Assembly: GCA_009783195.1 (NCBI GenBank)
Contig: WRHP01000009.1
Coordinates: 1 to 50,680, forward strand
Length of the DNA: 50,680 nt
Direction: 5' to 3'
From: Syntrophorhabdaceae bacterium
GTDB taxonomy: Bacteria; Desulfobacterota; Deferrimicrobia; Deferrimicrobiales; Deferrimicrobiaceae
Positions 9,026 to 19,617 of the stretch are shown here, in pieces. A model generated the notes under the pieces. That model made no database searches. It was given only the letters and a program-made list of their open reading frames with translations, and had not been told where the DNA came from. A program made the translations under genes and the position numbers. The first letter of the stretch is position 1. Each line of letters starts with the position of its first letter.

Positions 9026-11668
9026 TTATTTCCCATAATAGGCGTTGAGATACATCTGTTTGATTTCGGAGAGCAAAGGATACCTCGGGTTGGCCCCCGT
9101 GCATTGATCGTCGAAGGCCTTTTCCACCATGTCATCAAGTCTGTCGAGGAAAACCTTTTCGTCGATGCCGTAGTCGGCAATAGTCTTTTTAATGCCAATC
9201 CTGGCCTTCAGGTTTTCAATTGCCGCTATCAGGTTTTTAAGCTTGTCTTCGTCGGTCTTGCCTCCAAGCTTAAGGTGATCGGCAATCTTGGCGTAACGCG
9301 CCAGCGCCTTCGGAGAATCATACTGCGGGAACAAACCCATTTTCGCCGGAGCCTCGGAAGCATTGAAGCGGATTACTTCGTTTATCATCAAAGCATTCGC
9401 GACGCCGTGCGGCAGGTGGTAGAACGCTCCCAGCTTATGCGCCATGGAGTGGCATATGCCAAGGAAAGCGTTGGCGAAAGCCATGCCCGCCATTGTCGCC
9501 GCGTCAGCCATTTTTTCCCGCGCTACCGGGTCGGCGGCACCCTTTTCATAGGCAATCGGCAGATATTCGAAAATGATCGCCAAAGCGCCAAGAGCCAGGC
9601 AGTCCGTGTAGTCCGACGCCACCATAGACGCGTAAGCCTCCAGCGCGTGGGTGACAGCGTCTATCCCCGAAGCCGCGGTGAGTCCCTTTGGCGCTTCCAT
9701 CATCACATCGGCGTCAACTATAGCCATACTGGGCATAAGCTCGTAATCGGCAAGCGGATATTTAACGCCGGTTGTTTCGTCCGTTATGACAGCGAACGGC
9801 GTCACCTCGGACCCTGTGCCGGCCGTTGTGGGCACGGCGATAAAGCACGCTTTATTTCCCATCTTCGGGAATTTGTATATCCTTTGGCTAACGCTCACAA
9901 ATCGCGCGGCCATATTCATGAAGTCGGCATCCGGATGTTCGTATAGCACCCACATGACCTTGGCCGCGTCCATCGCCGAACCGCCGCCGAAAGCGATCAC
10001 GCAATCGGGCTGGAAAGCCCTCATGGCAGCCGCTCCCTCTTTGGCGCTGGCAAGCGTCGGGTCCGGGGCTACGTCGAAAAACACGGTATATTGAATTCCC
10101 AGCTCTTCGAGTTTTTTCGTGATGACCTTTGAGCAGCCGCTTTGGTACAAAAAGGTATCCGTCACAACAAACACTTTTTTCTTGTCCAAAACATCTCTTA
10201 AATCGTTGAGAGCGACGGGAAGGCAGCCTTTTTTGATATATACCTTCGGCGGAGTTCTGAAGCACAGCATACCGTTTCTCCTCTCGGCGACCACCTTTGT
10301 GTTTAGAAGGTGTTTTACTCCCACATTCTCGGAGATGGAGTTCCCGCCCCATGAGCCGCAGCCCAAAGTAAGCGACGGGGCAAGCTTGAAGTTGTAGATA
10401 TCGCCGATGCCTCCCAGCGCGGACGGAGTGTTGACAAGGATTCGCCCCGTTTTCATACGGTTCTGGAATTTCTGAAGCTTTTCCTCTTCCGAAGTAGTGT
10501 TGACGTAGAGAGATGACGTGTGGCCATAGCCGCCCTGCTCGACCAGTTTCGTCGCTTTTTCCACGGCGTCGTCAAAATTTCGCGCGTGGTACATAGCCAA
10601 CACGGGGGATAGCTTTTCATGCGCAAATTCTTCAGCAATATCGACGCTGTCCACCTCGCCGATAAGAACTTTTGCGGTTTCCGGAACTTTCACGCCGGCC
10701 ATTTCAGCTATCTTGACGGCGGACTGACCAACGATGCGGGCGTTCAAAGCGCCGTTTATTATGATTGTCTTGCGGACCTTTTCAATTTCGTCTTCTTTGA
10801 GAAAGTAGGCGCCGCGCCGCAAAAATTCCTGTTTGACCTGCTTATAAACTTTTTCGAGAGCAATGATGGATTGCTCCGAACAGCAGATTACGCCGTTGTC
10901 AAATGTCTTGGAGAGCAAAACGGAGTTGACGGCAAGCGGAATATCGGCGGTATCGTCAATTATCGCCGGGGTATTGCCCGCCCCGACACCAAGAGCGGGT
11001 TTTCCTGACATGTAAGCCGCCTTGACCATGCCCGGTCCGCCTGTCGCCAGAATGAGGTCCGCCCCGGCCATGACAGCCTGGGTCAGCTCAAGGGAGGGCA
11101 CGTCTATCCACGCGATCACGCCTTCAGGAGCCCCGGCGGCCACGGCCGCTTCCGCGACAATCTTCGCCGCGCTGATTGTGCTGTTTTTCGCTCTTGGGTG
11201 CGGGCTTATTATGACGCCGTTGCGGGTTTTCAACGCCAGAAGTGTTTTGAAAATCGAAGTGGAGGTCGGATTGGTGGTGGGGATGACAGCCGCAACCACA
11301 CCGATTGGCTCAGCTATCTTCTTTATGCCGTAAGAGCGGTCTTCTTCAATAACTCCGCATGTTTTAGTGTGTCTGTATGCGTTGTAAATGAACTCGGACG
11401 CAAAATGATTCTTGATGACCTTGTCCTCTAAAACCCCCATGCCGGTTTCTTCGACCGCCATGCGCGCCAAGGGAATCCTTTCGCGGCTCGCGGCCATTGC
11501 CGCCGCGAAAAAAATCTTGTCAACCTGCTCTTGCGTATACTCCGCGAAAATTCTCTGCGCCGCCCTAACTTCTTCAAGCTTTTTCTGAAGCGCTTCGACG
11601 CTGTCCACCAAAAAATGGGACACGGTTTTGTCACTCCCCTCGCTTGCGCCTTTTGACCCCTTCTTCAT
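9026..11668 (-). CDS. adhE: Bifunctional acetaldehyde-CoA/alcohol dehydrogenase
   Basis: An 880-residue fusion enzyme that reduces acetyl-CoA to acetaldehyde and then ethanol using NADH, or works in reverse. The N-terminal half (about 1-440) is a CoA-acylating aldehyde dehydrogenase with its catalytic Cys in NGVICCSEQS near residue 260. The C-terminal half (about 460-880) is an iron-dependent alcohol dehydrogenase with GGGSAMDAAK for NAD binding. Its metal-ligand region is GIDAVTHALEAYAS and GICHSMAHKLGAFYHLPHG. The length matches the family (about 870-890). The start at ATG 11668 has a strong GGAGGAGG ribosome site. Presence of AdhE points to anaerobic fermentation or ethanol metabolism. A small kinase gene follows on the same transcript. 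In other bacteria the gene is often redox-controlled by Rex, but I found no convincing Rex site upstream. Confidence 0.97.
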   Translation of the reverse strand: MKKGSKGASEGSDKTVSHFLVDSVEALQKKLEEVRAAQRIFAEYTQEQVDKIFFAAAMAASRERIPLARMAVEETGMGVLEDKVIKNHFASEFIYNAYRHTKTCGVIEEDRSYGIKKIAEPIGVVAAVIPTTNPTSTSIFKTLLALKTRNGVIISPHPRAKNSTISAAKIVAEAAVAAGAPEGVIAWIDVPSLELTQAVMAGADLILATGGPGMVKAAYMSGKPALGVGAGNTPAIIDDTADIPLAVNSVLLSKTFDNGVICCSEQSIIALEKVYKQVKQEFLRRGAYFLKEDEIEKVRKTIIINGALNARIVGQSAVKIAEMAGVKVPETAKVLIGEVDSVDIAEEFAHEKLSPVLAMYHARNFDDAVEKATKLVEQGGYGHTSSLYVNTTSEEEKLQKFQNRMKTGRILVNTPSALGGIGDIYNFKLAPSLTLGCGSWGGNSISENVGVKHLLNTKVVAERRNGMLCFRTPPKVYIKKGCLPVALNDLRDVLDKKKVFVVTDTFLYQSGCSKVITKKLEELGIQYTVFFDVAPDPTLASAKEGAAAMRAFQPDCVIAFGGGSAMDAAKVMWVLYEHPDADFMNMAARFVSVSQRIYKFPKMGNKACFIAVPTTAGTGSEVTPFAVITDETTGVKYPLADYELMPSMAIVDADVMMEAPKGLTAASGIDAVTHALEAYASMVASDYTDCLALGALAIIFEYLPIAYEKGAADPVAREKMADAATMAGMAFANAFLGICHSMAHKLGAFYHLPHGVANALMINEVIRFNASEAPAKMGLFPQYDSPKALARYAKIADHLKLGGKTDEDKLKNLIAAIENLKARIGIKKTIADYGIDEKVFLDRLDDMVEKAFDDQCTGANPRYPLLSEIKQMYLNAYYGK

Positions 11669-12459
11669 GAAAACCTCCTCCTCATTCTGATTTACACGTT
11701 ACCGAGACGCTACCGCCTATAAAGGCAGCTCAAATCGAGCACTCCGGTTTTCTGATAGTCGCATCAGCGTTTTCCACTATGCCCCGCGTTCAATCAAGCG
11801 TTTGTAACGCATAAAAACATCATCCAGCGCAAAAAGGTTTCATGCATGGTTCATCGCGCTCTTGTGTAAAGCATGTCCTCCAAAACGTATCCATCTGAAA
11901 TCCCGGATGCGCAACCTAAAGCATCCCTTTCTTCCCGCAATATAGATTCATTGAGTGAAAATTGCTTATCAGCCAGACTATAAAATTCTTTCACACTCAA
12001 AACATAACATATCAAACACAAAAATGATTTATTTGTTAGAAAACCGTAGTCGGATTCACGCGGCGCATAAAAGTCGCTTTCAAAAACTGTAGTCATTCTC
12101 GAAAATGAATTTCAGGTTTCGTTATCTTGTCAAACCAGGCAAAGCGGTTAACCCCTTTTTGACGCATTCGATCCCCGGCATCCATGTTCCATGATCAGTT
12201 TGAAATGGAAATATCTTTAACGTTTACGCGGTTACACTTATAAACAATCGCGATCTTGCCACGCCGGAATTAATCAAAAAGTGCTATCATTGCCGTATCA
12301 TTTGAAGACAAATTCTGGATTCAATGTGTCTATAGATCTGTAGCGTAACGACAAGCTCTGGCGTCGCAAACAAACGCTTCGGGCAACGCGCCGGACACGC
12401 AAAACCAGTCTTGAAGCAGGTTAATTTTGAGCGCATTCATTATTGCCATTTCGTTCGTT
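11669..12459. other. Long intergenic region upstream of adhE
   Basis: About 790 bases without a supported gene. The part next to adhE should carry its promoter, but I cannot fix one. An 81-codon minus-strand frame (11851-12096) has no convincing ribosome site and no recognisable motif, so it is not called. From about 12100 to 12330 the sequence is AT-richer and could hold promoters in either direction. No RNA gene was recognised. Confidence 0.4.
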
Positions 12460-12655
12460 TTCTCGCTTGGGTACGCTTGCCTGCCATCCGTCATTACCCG
12501 CCGCGCTACACGGACACCACAGGAAAGCTTCTCTTTTGGGTACGTTCGCTCGTCCTCCATAACCCGCATCGCCGCCCTGTTTCTTGGCGAAGCCGTTCCG
12601 TGGCTGACGAAACAAAAACACCCTCAGGAGAACCTTCCTTACGATTTGTCCGTTG
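12460..12655 (-). repeat. Degenerate copy of a dispersed intergenic repeat (copy C)
   Basis: Read on the minus strand, this shares ordered blocks with copy A at 28127-28316. These are CGGACAAA near the left arm, GGTTCTCC, GAGGG, TTTC, AGCCACGGA, a GACGAGCG block, GAGAAGC, and TGTCCG near the right end. Downstream of TGTCCG it continues with a GCG-CGGGTA-T block that matches copy B at 34208-34228 better than copy A. Overlapping open frames on both strands are explained by the repeat and are not taken as genes. The alignment was made by eye, so the boundaries are approximate. Confidence 0.6.
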
Positions 12656-12840
12656 TTATGGGTGCGGCTTTCATGTACATGCCCGCACCGCCTTGTTTTT
12701 TGTTCCGCCATCCTTGGCTACAGAAACTCCCAGTGGAAGAGGTTTCCCGCTCAATCCAGTTAAACAAGTGATGAATGCCGATAGATTAAAGTACTCTCAA
12801 AGTTAAAAAACGGCTGTTAAGGCTTAAGGAGGCAATAAAA

Positions 12841-13443
12841 ATGACCAAAAGTGACTCTGTCAAAAACACCCTTGGCGAGAAGAAAAAAGTACAGCTTGCG
12901 CCAGGTCCTTTCGTGCTTCCCATGCCGACCGTGCTGGTGGGAACCAAGGTAAACGGTTCGCCGAACTTCATGACCGTAGCTTTTGCCGGTCTGGCGAATT
13001 ACGATCCGGTGATTGTCGCCATCAGCATCAGCCCCGACCACCACACCACCGCGGGAATCCGCGCCAACAAGGCATTCAGCATCAATCTCCCTGGCCCGGA
13101 CCTTGTGGAAGCAACAGATTGGTGCGGAATCCATTCCGGCAAAAATGTGAATAAAAGCAACGCCTTTGAAACATTTGCCGGAGAACTCGGAAACGCGCCG
13201 ATGATCAAGGCCTGCAGGCTGACCGCCGAGTGCCGCCTGGTCGAAACAGTGGAGCTCAAGCCGGATATGATTTTCTTCGGAGAAGTGGCAACCGTCTATG
13301 CGGACGAATCGGCAGTTAAAGACGGCGCTCCCGACTGGACAAAAATTGCCCCGCTATTCTTCACTTTCCCCGACAAGATGTACTGGGCGCTGGGAAACCA
13401 CGTGGCTAAAGCCTGGAGTGTCGGAGAAAAATTCAAACCGTGA
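12841..13443 (+). CDS. Flavin reductase family protein (FMN-binding split barrel)
   Basis: A 200-residue protein of the flavin reductase-like (DIM6/NTAB) family. Diagnostic segments are PFVLPMPTVLVGTKVNG, PNFMTVAFAGLANYDPV, ISISPDHHTTAGIRANKAFSINL near residues 60-85 and FETFAGELGNAPMI. Members bind FMN and either reduce flavins with NAD(P)H or act as small flavoproteins in anaerobes. Which applies here is not visible. ATG 12841 has a strong AAGGAGG ribosome site. It is a single-gene unit ended by the stem-loop at 13464-13500. The neighbouring degenerate repeat and the acquired pair downstream give no functional link. Confidence 0.88.
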   Translation: MTKSDSVKNTLGEKKKVQLAPGPFVLPMPTVLVGTKVNGSPNFMTVAFAGLANYDPVIVAISISPDHHTTAGIRANKAFSINLPGPDLVEATDWCGIHSGKNVNKSNAFETFAGELGNAPMIKACRLTAECRLVETVELKPDMIFFGEVATVYADESAVKDGAPDWTKIAPLFFTFPDKMYWALGNHVAKAWSVGEKFKP

Positions 13444-13463
13444 AAAACCCTGCTGAGGACTTC

Positions 13464-13500
13464 AAGCCAGCCAACCTTATGACAGGCTGTTGGCTGGCTT
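13464..13500 (+). terminator. Stem-loop after the flavin reductase gene
   Basis: A perfect 12-bp inverted repeat, AAGCCAGCCAAC at 13464-13475 and GTTGGCTGGCTT at 13489-13500, lies about 20 bases past the stop codon. There is no T-run on the plus strand. It sits between convergent genes and may work for either direction. Confidence 0.6.
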
Positions 13501-13524
13501 GGTATAACAAGGAGGGGAGCCACA

Positions 13525-13998
13525 TTAATTCTTGGGCTTGCTACGCAAGGCAATCTCCGCATCCAAAAGAAACTTGTCCCGCCACTCCTCAATCTTGCCA
13601 ACTTTAAGGTTATGCTTCTTGGCTGCTTCCGCTGAAATCGTTTCATTTTTCAATATGCTCACGACCAGGCTATACAACTCTTGGCGGTCCAACGCTAAAC
13701 TGCAATCGATTTTAGGTCCACTCTCAGCCAAATAATGGCTTATTGCTGCTTCTGCTGAAATCGCTTCATTTTTCAATATGCTCACGACCAGGTTACACGA
13801 CGCTTTGCGGTCCAACGCTGAACTGCAATCGATTTTAGGTCCACCCCCGGGCAAATAGCGGTTTATTAGTAACGCACAACTTAAGGGAGGCAGAATACTG
13901 TTATTGTAATAACCAATCTTACATAGAAACTCACTTCCAAATCTCTGTTCTATCTCGCTTTTACTAAAATATTTTTTAACAAAGCCTCTTTTTTCCAC
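13525..13998 (-). CDS. Hypothetical protein with a duplicated 41-residue unit and transposase-like helix-turn-helix end
   Basis: 157 residues, not recognised as a whole. Two 41-residue units lie in tandem (each with GPKIDCS, ALDR, LVVSILKNE and ISAEAA) at about residues 46-86 and 87-127. They are followed by KHNLKVGKIEEWRDKFLLDA, which resembles the helix-turn-helix and WRDKFL tail of IS3/IS66 OrfA-type transposase proteins. The first copy lacks that tail, so it would be an incomplete helix-turn-helix. The start is probably GTG 13998, inside the end of the upstream membrane-protein gene (49-base overlap), which suggests coupled translation. The DNA is AT-rich and unlike the neighbouring core genes. 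DNA binding is an inference from the C-terminal pattern only. Confidence 0.6.
   Translation of the reverse strand: MEKRGFVKKYFSKSEIEQRFGSEFLCKIGYYNNSILPPLSCALLINRYLPGGGPKIDCSSALDRKASCNLVVSILKNEAISAEAAISHYLAESGPKIDCSLALDRQELYSLVVSILKNETISAEAAKKHNLKVGKIEEWRDKFLLDAEIALRSKPKN
13617..13862. repeat. Two-copy 123-bp tandem repeat within a coding sequence
   Basis: Two units of 123 bases (41 codons), about 13617-13739 and 13740-13862. They share long identical runs such as TTTCAATATGCTCACGACCA and CTGCAATCGATTTTAGGTCC. The period is a multiple of three, so the frame is preserved and both units are translated. The high identity indicates a fairly recent duplication. Confidence 0.9.
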
Positions 13999-14633
13999 TC
14001 CAACAATTGTTTAGGATCAGCCATTTTGTGTATCTCCAACAGCGACCACAAAGATATTATTATAAAAACATAACTAAAAACCAAACACAAGATGTGCCAT
14101 TGCTCACGCCAAACACAATAGCCTTTACACGAAATATTAAATCGCCCAAACAAAACAATCTGGAACGCAAACAAAACAATATTAATAAAAAAACTTGCGT
14201 ATGCAAAAAGGATAAAAGGATTGCTATAAGTGCCTATCCTTTTATTTTCCTTTTTTTCATTCTCGCTTTTATTTATATCTTCTTCTATAATTGCCGTTTC
14301 CCATGTTTGGAGTTTTTCTCCTTTTTTTGTTTTTTTCTCATGAAACAATAAAACATACGTTCCAATTCTGATTCTTCTTTTTACGTTTTCGTTATCTTTC
14401 GCTACAGCAGAGATCATAATTAGCATCGATACCAGAACCAAAAACATTGCTATACCAAGTTTTAACAGAATATAATTATCACTACTACTGACTTCCTTAT
14501 ACACTGGCAAGCCAATTGCGACTCCCCATAAGGCTAAAATTAAAAACATATATTTCTCTTGGATTTGGTAATAAAAAGATTTTCTTTCTCTTTGTTCCCT
14601 TCTTAAATGCTCAAGCTCCGACGATTCAATCAT
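13950..14633 (-). CDS. Hypothetical four-helix membrane protein
   Basis: 227 residues with four predicted membrane segments: about 27-45 (YMFLILALWGVAIGLPV), 56-74, 140-165 and 185-205. The segments are arranged as two pairs around a charged, Lys/Glu-rich cytoplasmic loop (about 80-130). No catalytic motif or known family was recognised. The N-terminus is a charged helix (EHLRREQRERKSFYYQIQEKY). The gene is AT-rich and overlaps the start of the repeat-containing gene downstream. The pair looks like an acquired two-gene module placed beside a decayed glmU-glmS locus. A sensor-effector or anti-phage role would be speculation. Confidence 0.6.
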   Translation of the reverse strand: MIESSELEHLRREQRERKSFYYQIQEKYMFLILALWGVAIGLPVYKEVSSSDNYILLKLGIAMFLVLVSMLIMISAVAKDNENVKRRIRIGTYVLLFHEKKTKKGEKLQTWETAIIEEDINKSENEKKENKRIGTYSNPFILFAYASFFINIVLFAFQIVLFGRFNISCKGYCVWREQWHILCLVFSYVFIIISLWSLLEIHKMADPKQLLEWKKEALLKNILVKAR

Positions 14634-14679
14634 CTCTCGGTCTCCTTCTTTAATATCCTTTACTTTATGCTACTTACTG

Positions 14680-15106
14680 CTAACGCAGAGAGATTCTTGG
14701 GGGCATACCTCCGTCTGCATCGGCAGGATTAGAAAAATGTTCTTCCTGCTCCTCCGCCACGCTCTTTGACAAATTGCGCGACAGACCAACATCGACGCCT
14801 CTCATAAACACCGTATCGTACGCCAGAACCTGCAGCGGGATCAATTTCTATAATTGGCCGCGCATAGCATCCGCGCGCAGGCAAAGGCAGAACATCCCCG
14901 GTTTTCTATCGATCTGTTTTGATTTTTACGCTTTGGGCCTTGCCGAAAAACTGACGATGCGGAAAACTCTCCGACGTTGCTATCACCATCTTCCTGTCAT
15001 CAAGGAACAAAACATCGCGTGTGTGGGACAAAAACGGCGTAATACCGGAAGCAATGAAATATTCGCCGTCGCCAATCCACGTCGCTATCGGGCAATTCCG
15101 GCGCAC
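14680..15106 (-). pseudogene. glmS: Remnants of glmS (glucosamine-6-phosphate synthase)
   Basis: Directly past the truncated glmU, the minus strand reads IGDGEYFIASGITPFL followed by SHTRDVLFLDD. This is the segment of GlmS at about residues 175-215 (compare GLGxGENFIASD...TRxxxFLE). After frame disruptions near 14960-14990 the coding match fades. From 14844 it resumes as LIPLQVLAYDTVFMRG and then VDVGLSRNLSKSVAEE. This corresponds to the last 30 residues of GlmS (IPLQLLAYxxAVxRGxDVDxPRNLAKSVTVE). Almost the whole isomerase domain and the N-terminal glutaminase residues are gone, so no enzyme can be made. The remaining pieces keep their order, which indicates internal deletions in an ancestral glmU-glmS operon. 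Confidence 0.8.
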
Positions 15107-15107
15107 A

Positions 15108-16133
15108 CTACCTAACGCGGTCCTCCGGCCGCAAATGTGCGAACGGGCCTATTATCGCGCCTTTTTTTACCTTTGAGGACTCGACAACCGAGTACGGTTT
15201 CAGTATGACCCCGTCTTCCAGAACGCTATCCCGCACTATACAACCCGCCTGCACAAGAACTCCTCGTCCAATGCGCGATTTTCCCGTAACCATCACCGAA
15301 GGCTCGATGACCGAGTCGGGACCTATCCGGCTTTCCGGTTCGACGCAAGCGCTATCCGGATCTATGATCGTCACTCCCGCGTCCAGCAACTCCCCAAGCT
15401 TTCTCAACCGCAAAACCCTGGAGGCTTCCGCCAGCTCGCGCCGCGAGTTGATCCCCAAAACCTCGTCGGGATCGTTTGTCATCAGCGGAACCACGCGCTC
15501 CCCGGTTGCAAGCGCCTCCAGAACAAGGTCTGTCAGGTAAAACTCTCTTTGGGCATTCACATCGGTAAGGCGCGGCAACCCCGCCTCGAGAAAACCCCGG
15601 TCGAAAGCATACGTTCCGGAATTTACTTCCTGAATCCGTCGAATCGTTTCGTTTGCGTCTTTTTCTTCAATAATTTTAGCCACATTGCCATCAGCGCCAC
15701 GAACGATCCGGCCATACCCCCAGGGGTCTTGCAGAACCCCGGTCAATACGGAGGCCACCGCCCCCTTCCGGCGGCGGGTCATAACCAGCGACCGAATCGT
15801 GGAGGGACGCAAAAGCGGGGCGTCTCCGCAGAGAACCACAACCTCTTTTGCTTCCTTTGGAAGCTCTTTAAGGCCGCACCGGACAGCATCCCCCGTCCCG
15901 AACTGATTCTCCTGGATGGCCACCCTGCCGCCGAAGCTATCAACCGTGGGCAAAACCTTGTCGCGGCCAAACCCCAGCACGAACACCATGTCCCGGATTC
16001 CGGCTTTCTTTGTCGCGGTTGCCACATGCCACACCAAAGGATGCCCCAAGGCGGTATGCGCCACCTTGGGCAGAGCGGATTTCATCCGTTTTCCTTTACC
16101 GGCGGCAAGGATGATAGCGGAAACTTTTCTCAT
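15108..16133 (-). CDS. glmU: Truncated GlmU: uridyltransferase domain with only the start of the beta-helix
   Basis: The product has 341 residues, against about 450-460 for normal GlmU. The N-terminal N-acetylglucosamine-1-phosphate uridyltransferase is complete: AIILAAGKGKRMKSALPKV at residues 6-24, GDAPLLRP near 100, and NSGTYAF. The left-handed beta-helix begins (MVTGKSRIGRGVLVQAGC) but stops right after IGPFAHLRPEDRVR. The rest of the helix and the acetyltransferase residues are therefore missing. The stop abuts glmS remnants, so a deletion removed about 120 codons here and the start of glmS. It could still form UDP-GlcNAc from GlcNAc-1-P but not acetylate glucosamine-1-P. A good ribosome site (GAAGGA) precedes ATG 16133. 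It may be a pseudogene or a retained single-domain enzyme. Confidence 0.85.
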   Translation of the reverse strand: MRKVSAIILAAGKGKRMKSALPKVAHTALGHPLVWHVATATKKAGIRDMVFVLGFGRDKVLPTVDSFGGRVAIQENQFGTGDAVRCGLKELPKEAKEVVVLCGDAPLLRPSTIRSLVMTRRRKGAVASVLTGVLQDPWGYGRIVRGADGNVAKIIEEKDANETIRRIQEVNSGTYAFDRGFLEAGLPRLTDVNAQREFYLTDLVLEALATGERVVPLMTNDPDEVLGINSRRELAEASRVLRLRKLGELLDAGVTIIDPDSACVEPESRIGPDSVIEPSVMVTGKSRIGRGVLVQAGCIVRDSVLEDGVILKPYSVVESSKVKKGAIIGPFAHLRPEDRVR

Positions 16134-16227
16134 TAGTAGATTCCTTCGTCTTAATTGCTAATCTATATCGGCAGATTTGCCGATAAGTTTACAAAGTTTC
16201 CCGTATTTAAGAAAGGATTCGACACCG

Positions 16228-16827
16228 ATGGACGATCCGAAAGACCCGAAAGTCCTGCTGATGCAGATAGAGGCGGAACTCGCCGAACTGAAAAACCAAT
16301 ACGATCTTTTCTTCCAGGGGGGGCGGCGCGGGGAGCCAACCCGCGAGCGTAAAGACCTCGAAAGCAAGCTGCTGACTATAAGCCGCCGCGCAATGATCAA
16401 AAGCGCGGACCAGAATCGTTTCAGCAATCTCCAGGCGAAGTTCTGGTCCAACGTTAACCTGTGGGCAAGGATCATACGCGACTTCGAGGAAGGACGCCTG
16501 CGCAGGGACAAAAGGGGAGCGCTGACGCGAGCCGGGATAGGCCAGCCCGATGAAGCCGGACCGGCGATGCCAAAACCTTCCGCCCCAAGCCAGGGAACCG
16601 CGCCGGCACCGGCTGCCGGAACGGGGAACCTTGATCAGGCGGCAAAAGCGCTGATGGAAGCCCGGAAAAAATGTGGCATTCAGGCGAACCCATCGGAGCT
16701 GGCGTCGCTTCGCAGCGCTTTAGAATCGCGCGCGAAGGAGCTCTCCGCTTCCGCCGGAGGAAAAAAAGTGGAGTTCCATGTAACTGTGGAAGGCGGAAAG
16801 CCGAAAGTAAAAACCCGGTTGAGCTAA
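16228..16827 (+). CDS. Hypothetical protein, possible MXAN_5187-type family
   Basis: 199 residues from ATG 16228, which has the ribosome site AAAGGA ten bases upstream. Earlier in-frame codons lack one. Residues 10-85 are helical and basic, with NQYDLFFQGGRRGEPTRER, LESKLLTISRRAM and RFSNLQAKFWSNVNLWARI. This resembles a small family known mainly from deltaproteobacteria (MXAN_5187 C-terminal type); I could not verify the match. A Pro/Ala-rich linker (about 100-140) leads to a short C-terminal domain. No catalytic residues stand out. It lies between glmU and atpC and converges on the ATP synthase operon. Function unknown. Confidence 0.65.
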   Translation: MDDPKDPKVLLMQIEAELAELKNQYDLFFQGGRRGEPTRERKDLESKLLTISRRAMIKSADQNRFSNLQAKFWSNVNLWARIIRDFEEGRLRRDKRGALTRAGIGQPDEAGPAMPKPSAPSQGTAPAPAAGTGNLDQAAKALMEARKKCGIQANPSELASLRSALESRAKELSASAGGKKVEFHVTVEGGKPKVKTRLS

Positions 16828-16838
16828 ACCCAACCGGG
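16814..16838. terminator. Bidirectional stem-loop between the hypothetical gene and atpC
   Basis: CCCGGTTG at 16814-16821 and CAACCGGG at 16831-16838 form an 8-bp stem with a 9-base loop. The left arm overlaps the end of the plus-strand gene, whose stop falls in the loop. It sits about 37 bases past the atpC stop on the other strand. T-runs are weak on both sides. Confidence 0.5.
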
Positions 16839-16874
16839 CATCAAGTTTCCGTTGCAGCGTGTTCTATTTCAATC

Positions 16875-17291
16875 CTAATGTATGGCGGATATACGGGATA
16901 TCGCGCGGCTTAAGGCAGCTTCGGCCAACTTGTACCGCTCGTCGTCAAGGGAATGTCCTACTTGCTTGAGCTCGTCTTCCGCCCGCTTTTGCGCCAAACG
17001 GGCGCGCTCCAGGTTGATCTCTTCGGCGTGCTCCGCCGTGTCGGCCAGCACAACAACCCGCTCCGGCGTAATTTCAGCAACCCCGCCGCTTATGGCAATT
17101 TTTTGCCATCCGCCTCCTTTGCGGTAAGAAAGCACTCCGACATTCACTATCGACAAGTACTGGGTGTGCTCCGGAAGCACGCCAAGTTCGCCTTCGTATC
17201 CGGGGATTATGATTTCTTCAACGTCCTCGGAAAGCATAAAGCGCTCTGGAGTGACAAGCTCGAGCCGGATCGTCGATGCCATTTCCTTCAT
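16875..17291 (-). CDS. atpC: ATP synthase F1 subunit epsilon
   Basis: 138 residues. The N-terminal beta-sandwich starts IRLELVTPERFMLSEDVEEI, followed by IPGYEGELGVLPEHTQYL and ISGGVAEITPERVVVLADTAEHAEEI. These are the standard epsilon motifs. A C-terminal helical hairpin (residues 90-138) is the part that can inhibit ATP hydrolysis in other bacteria. It is the last gene of the operon, eight bases after atpD. The length is normal. Confidence 0.95.
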   Translation of the reverse strand: MKEMASTIRLELVTPERFMLSEDVEEIIIPGYEGELGVLPEHTQYLSIVNVGVLSYRKGGGWQKIAISGGVAEITPERVVVLADTAEHAEEINLERARLAQKRAEDELKQVGHSLDDERYKLAEAALSRAISRISAIH

Positions 17292-17299
17292 TCTCCCCG

Positions 17300-19611
<2,312 letters not shown>

Positions 19612-19617
19612 GGCGTC

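Noticed and set aside
11851-12096. 81-codon minus-strand frame upstream of adhE
   Set aside because: No convincing ribosome site and no recognisable feature; could be real but the support is too weak.
12411-12806. Several overlapping frames on both strands within the repeat region
   Set aside because: They coincide with a degenerate copy of a dispersed repeat, lack ribosome sites and have no conserved motif.
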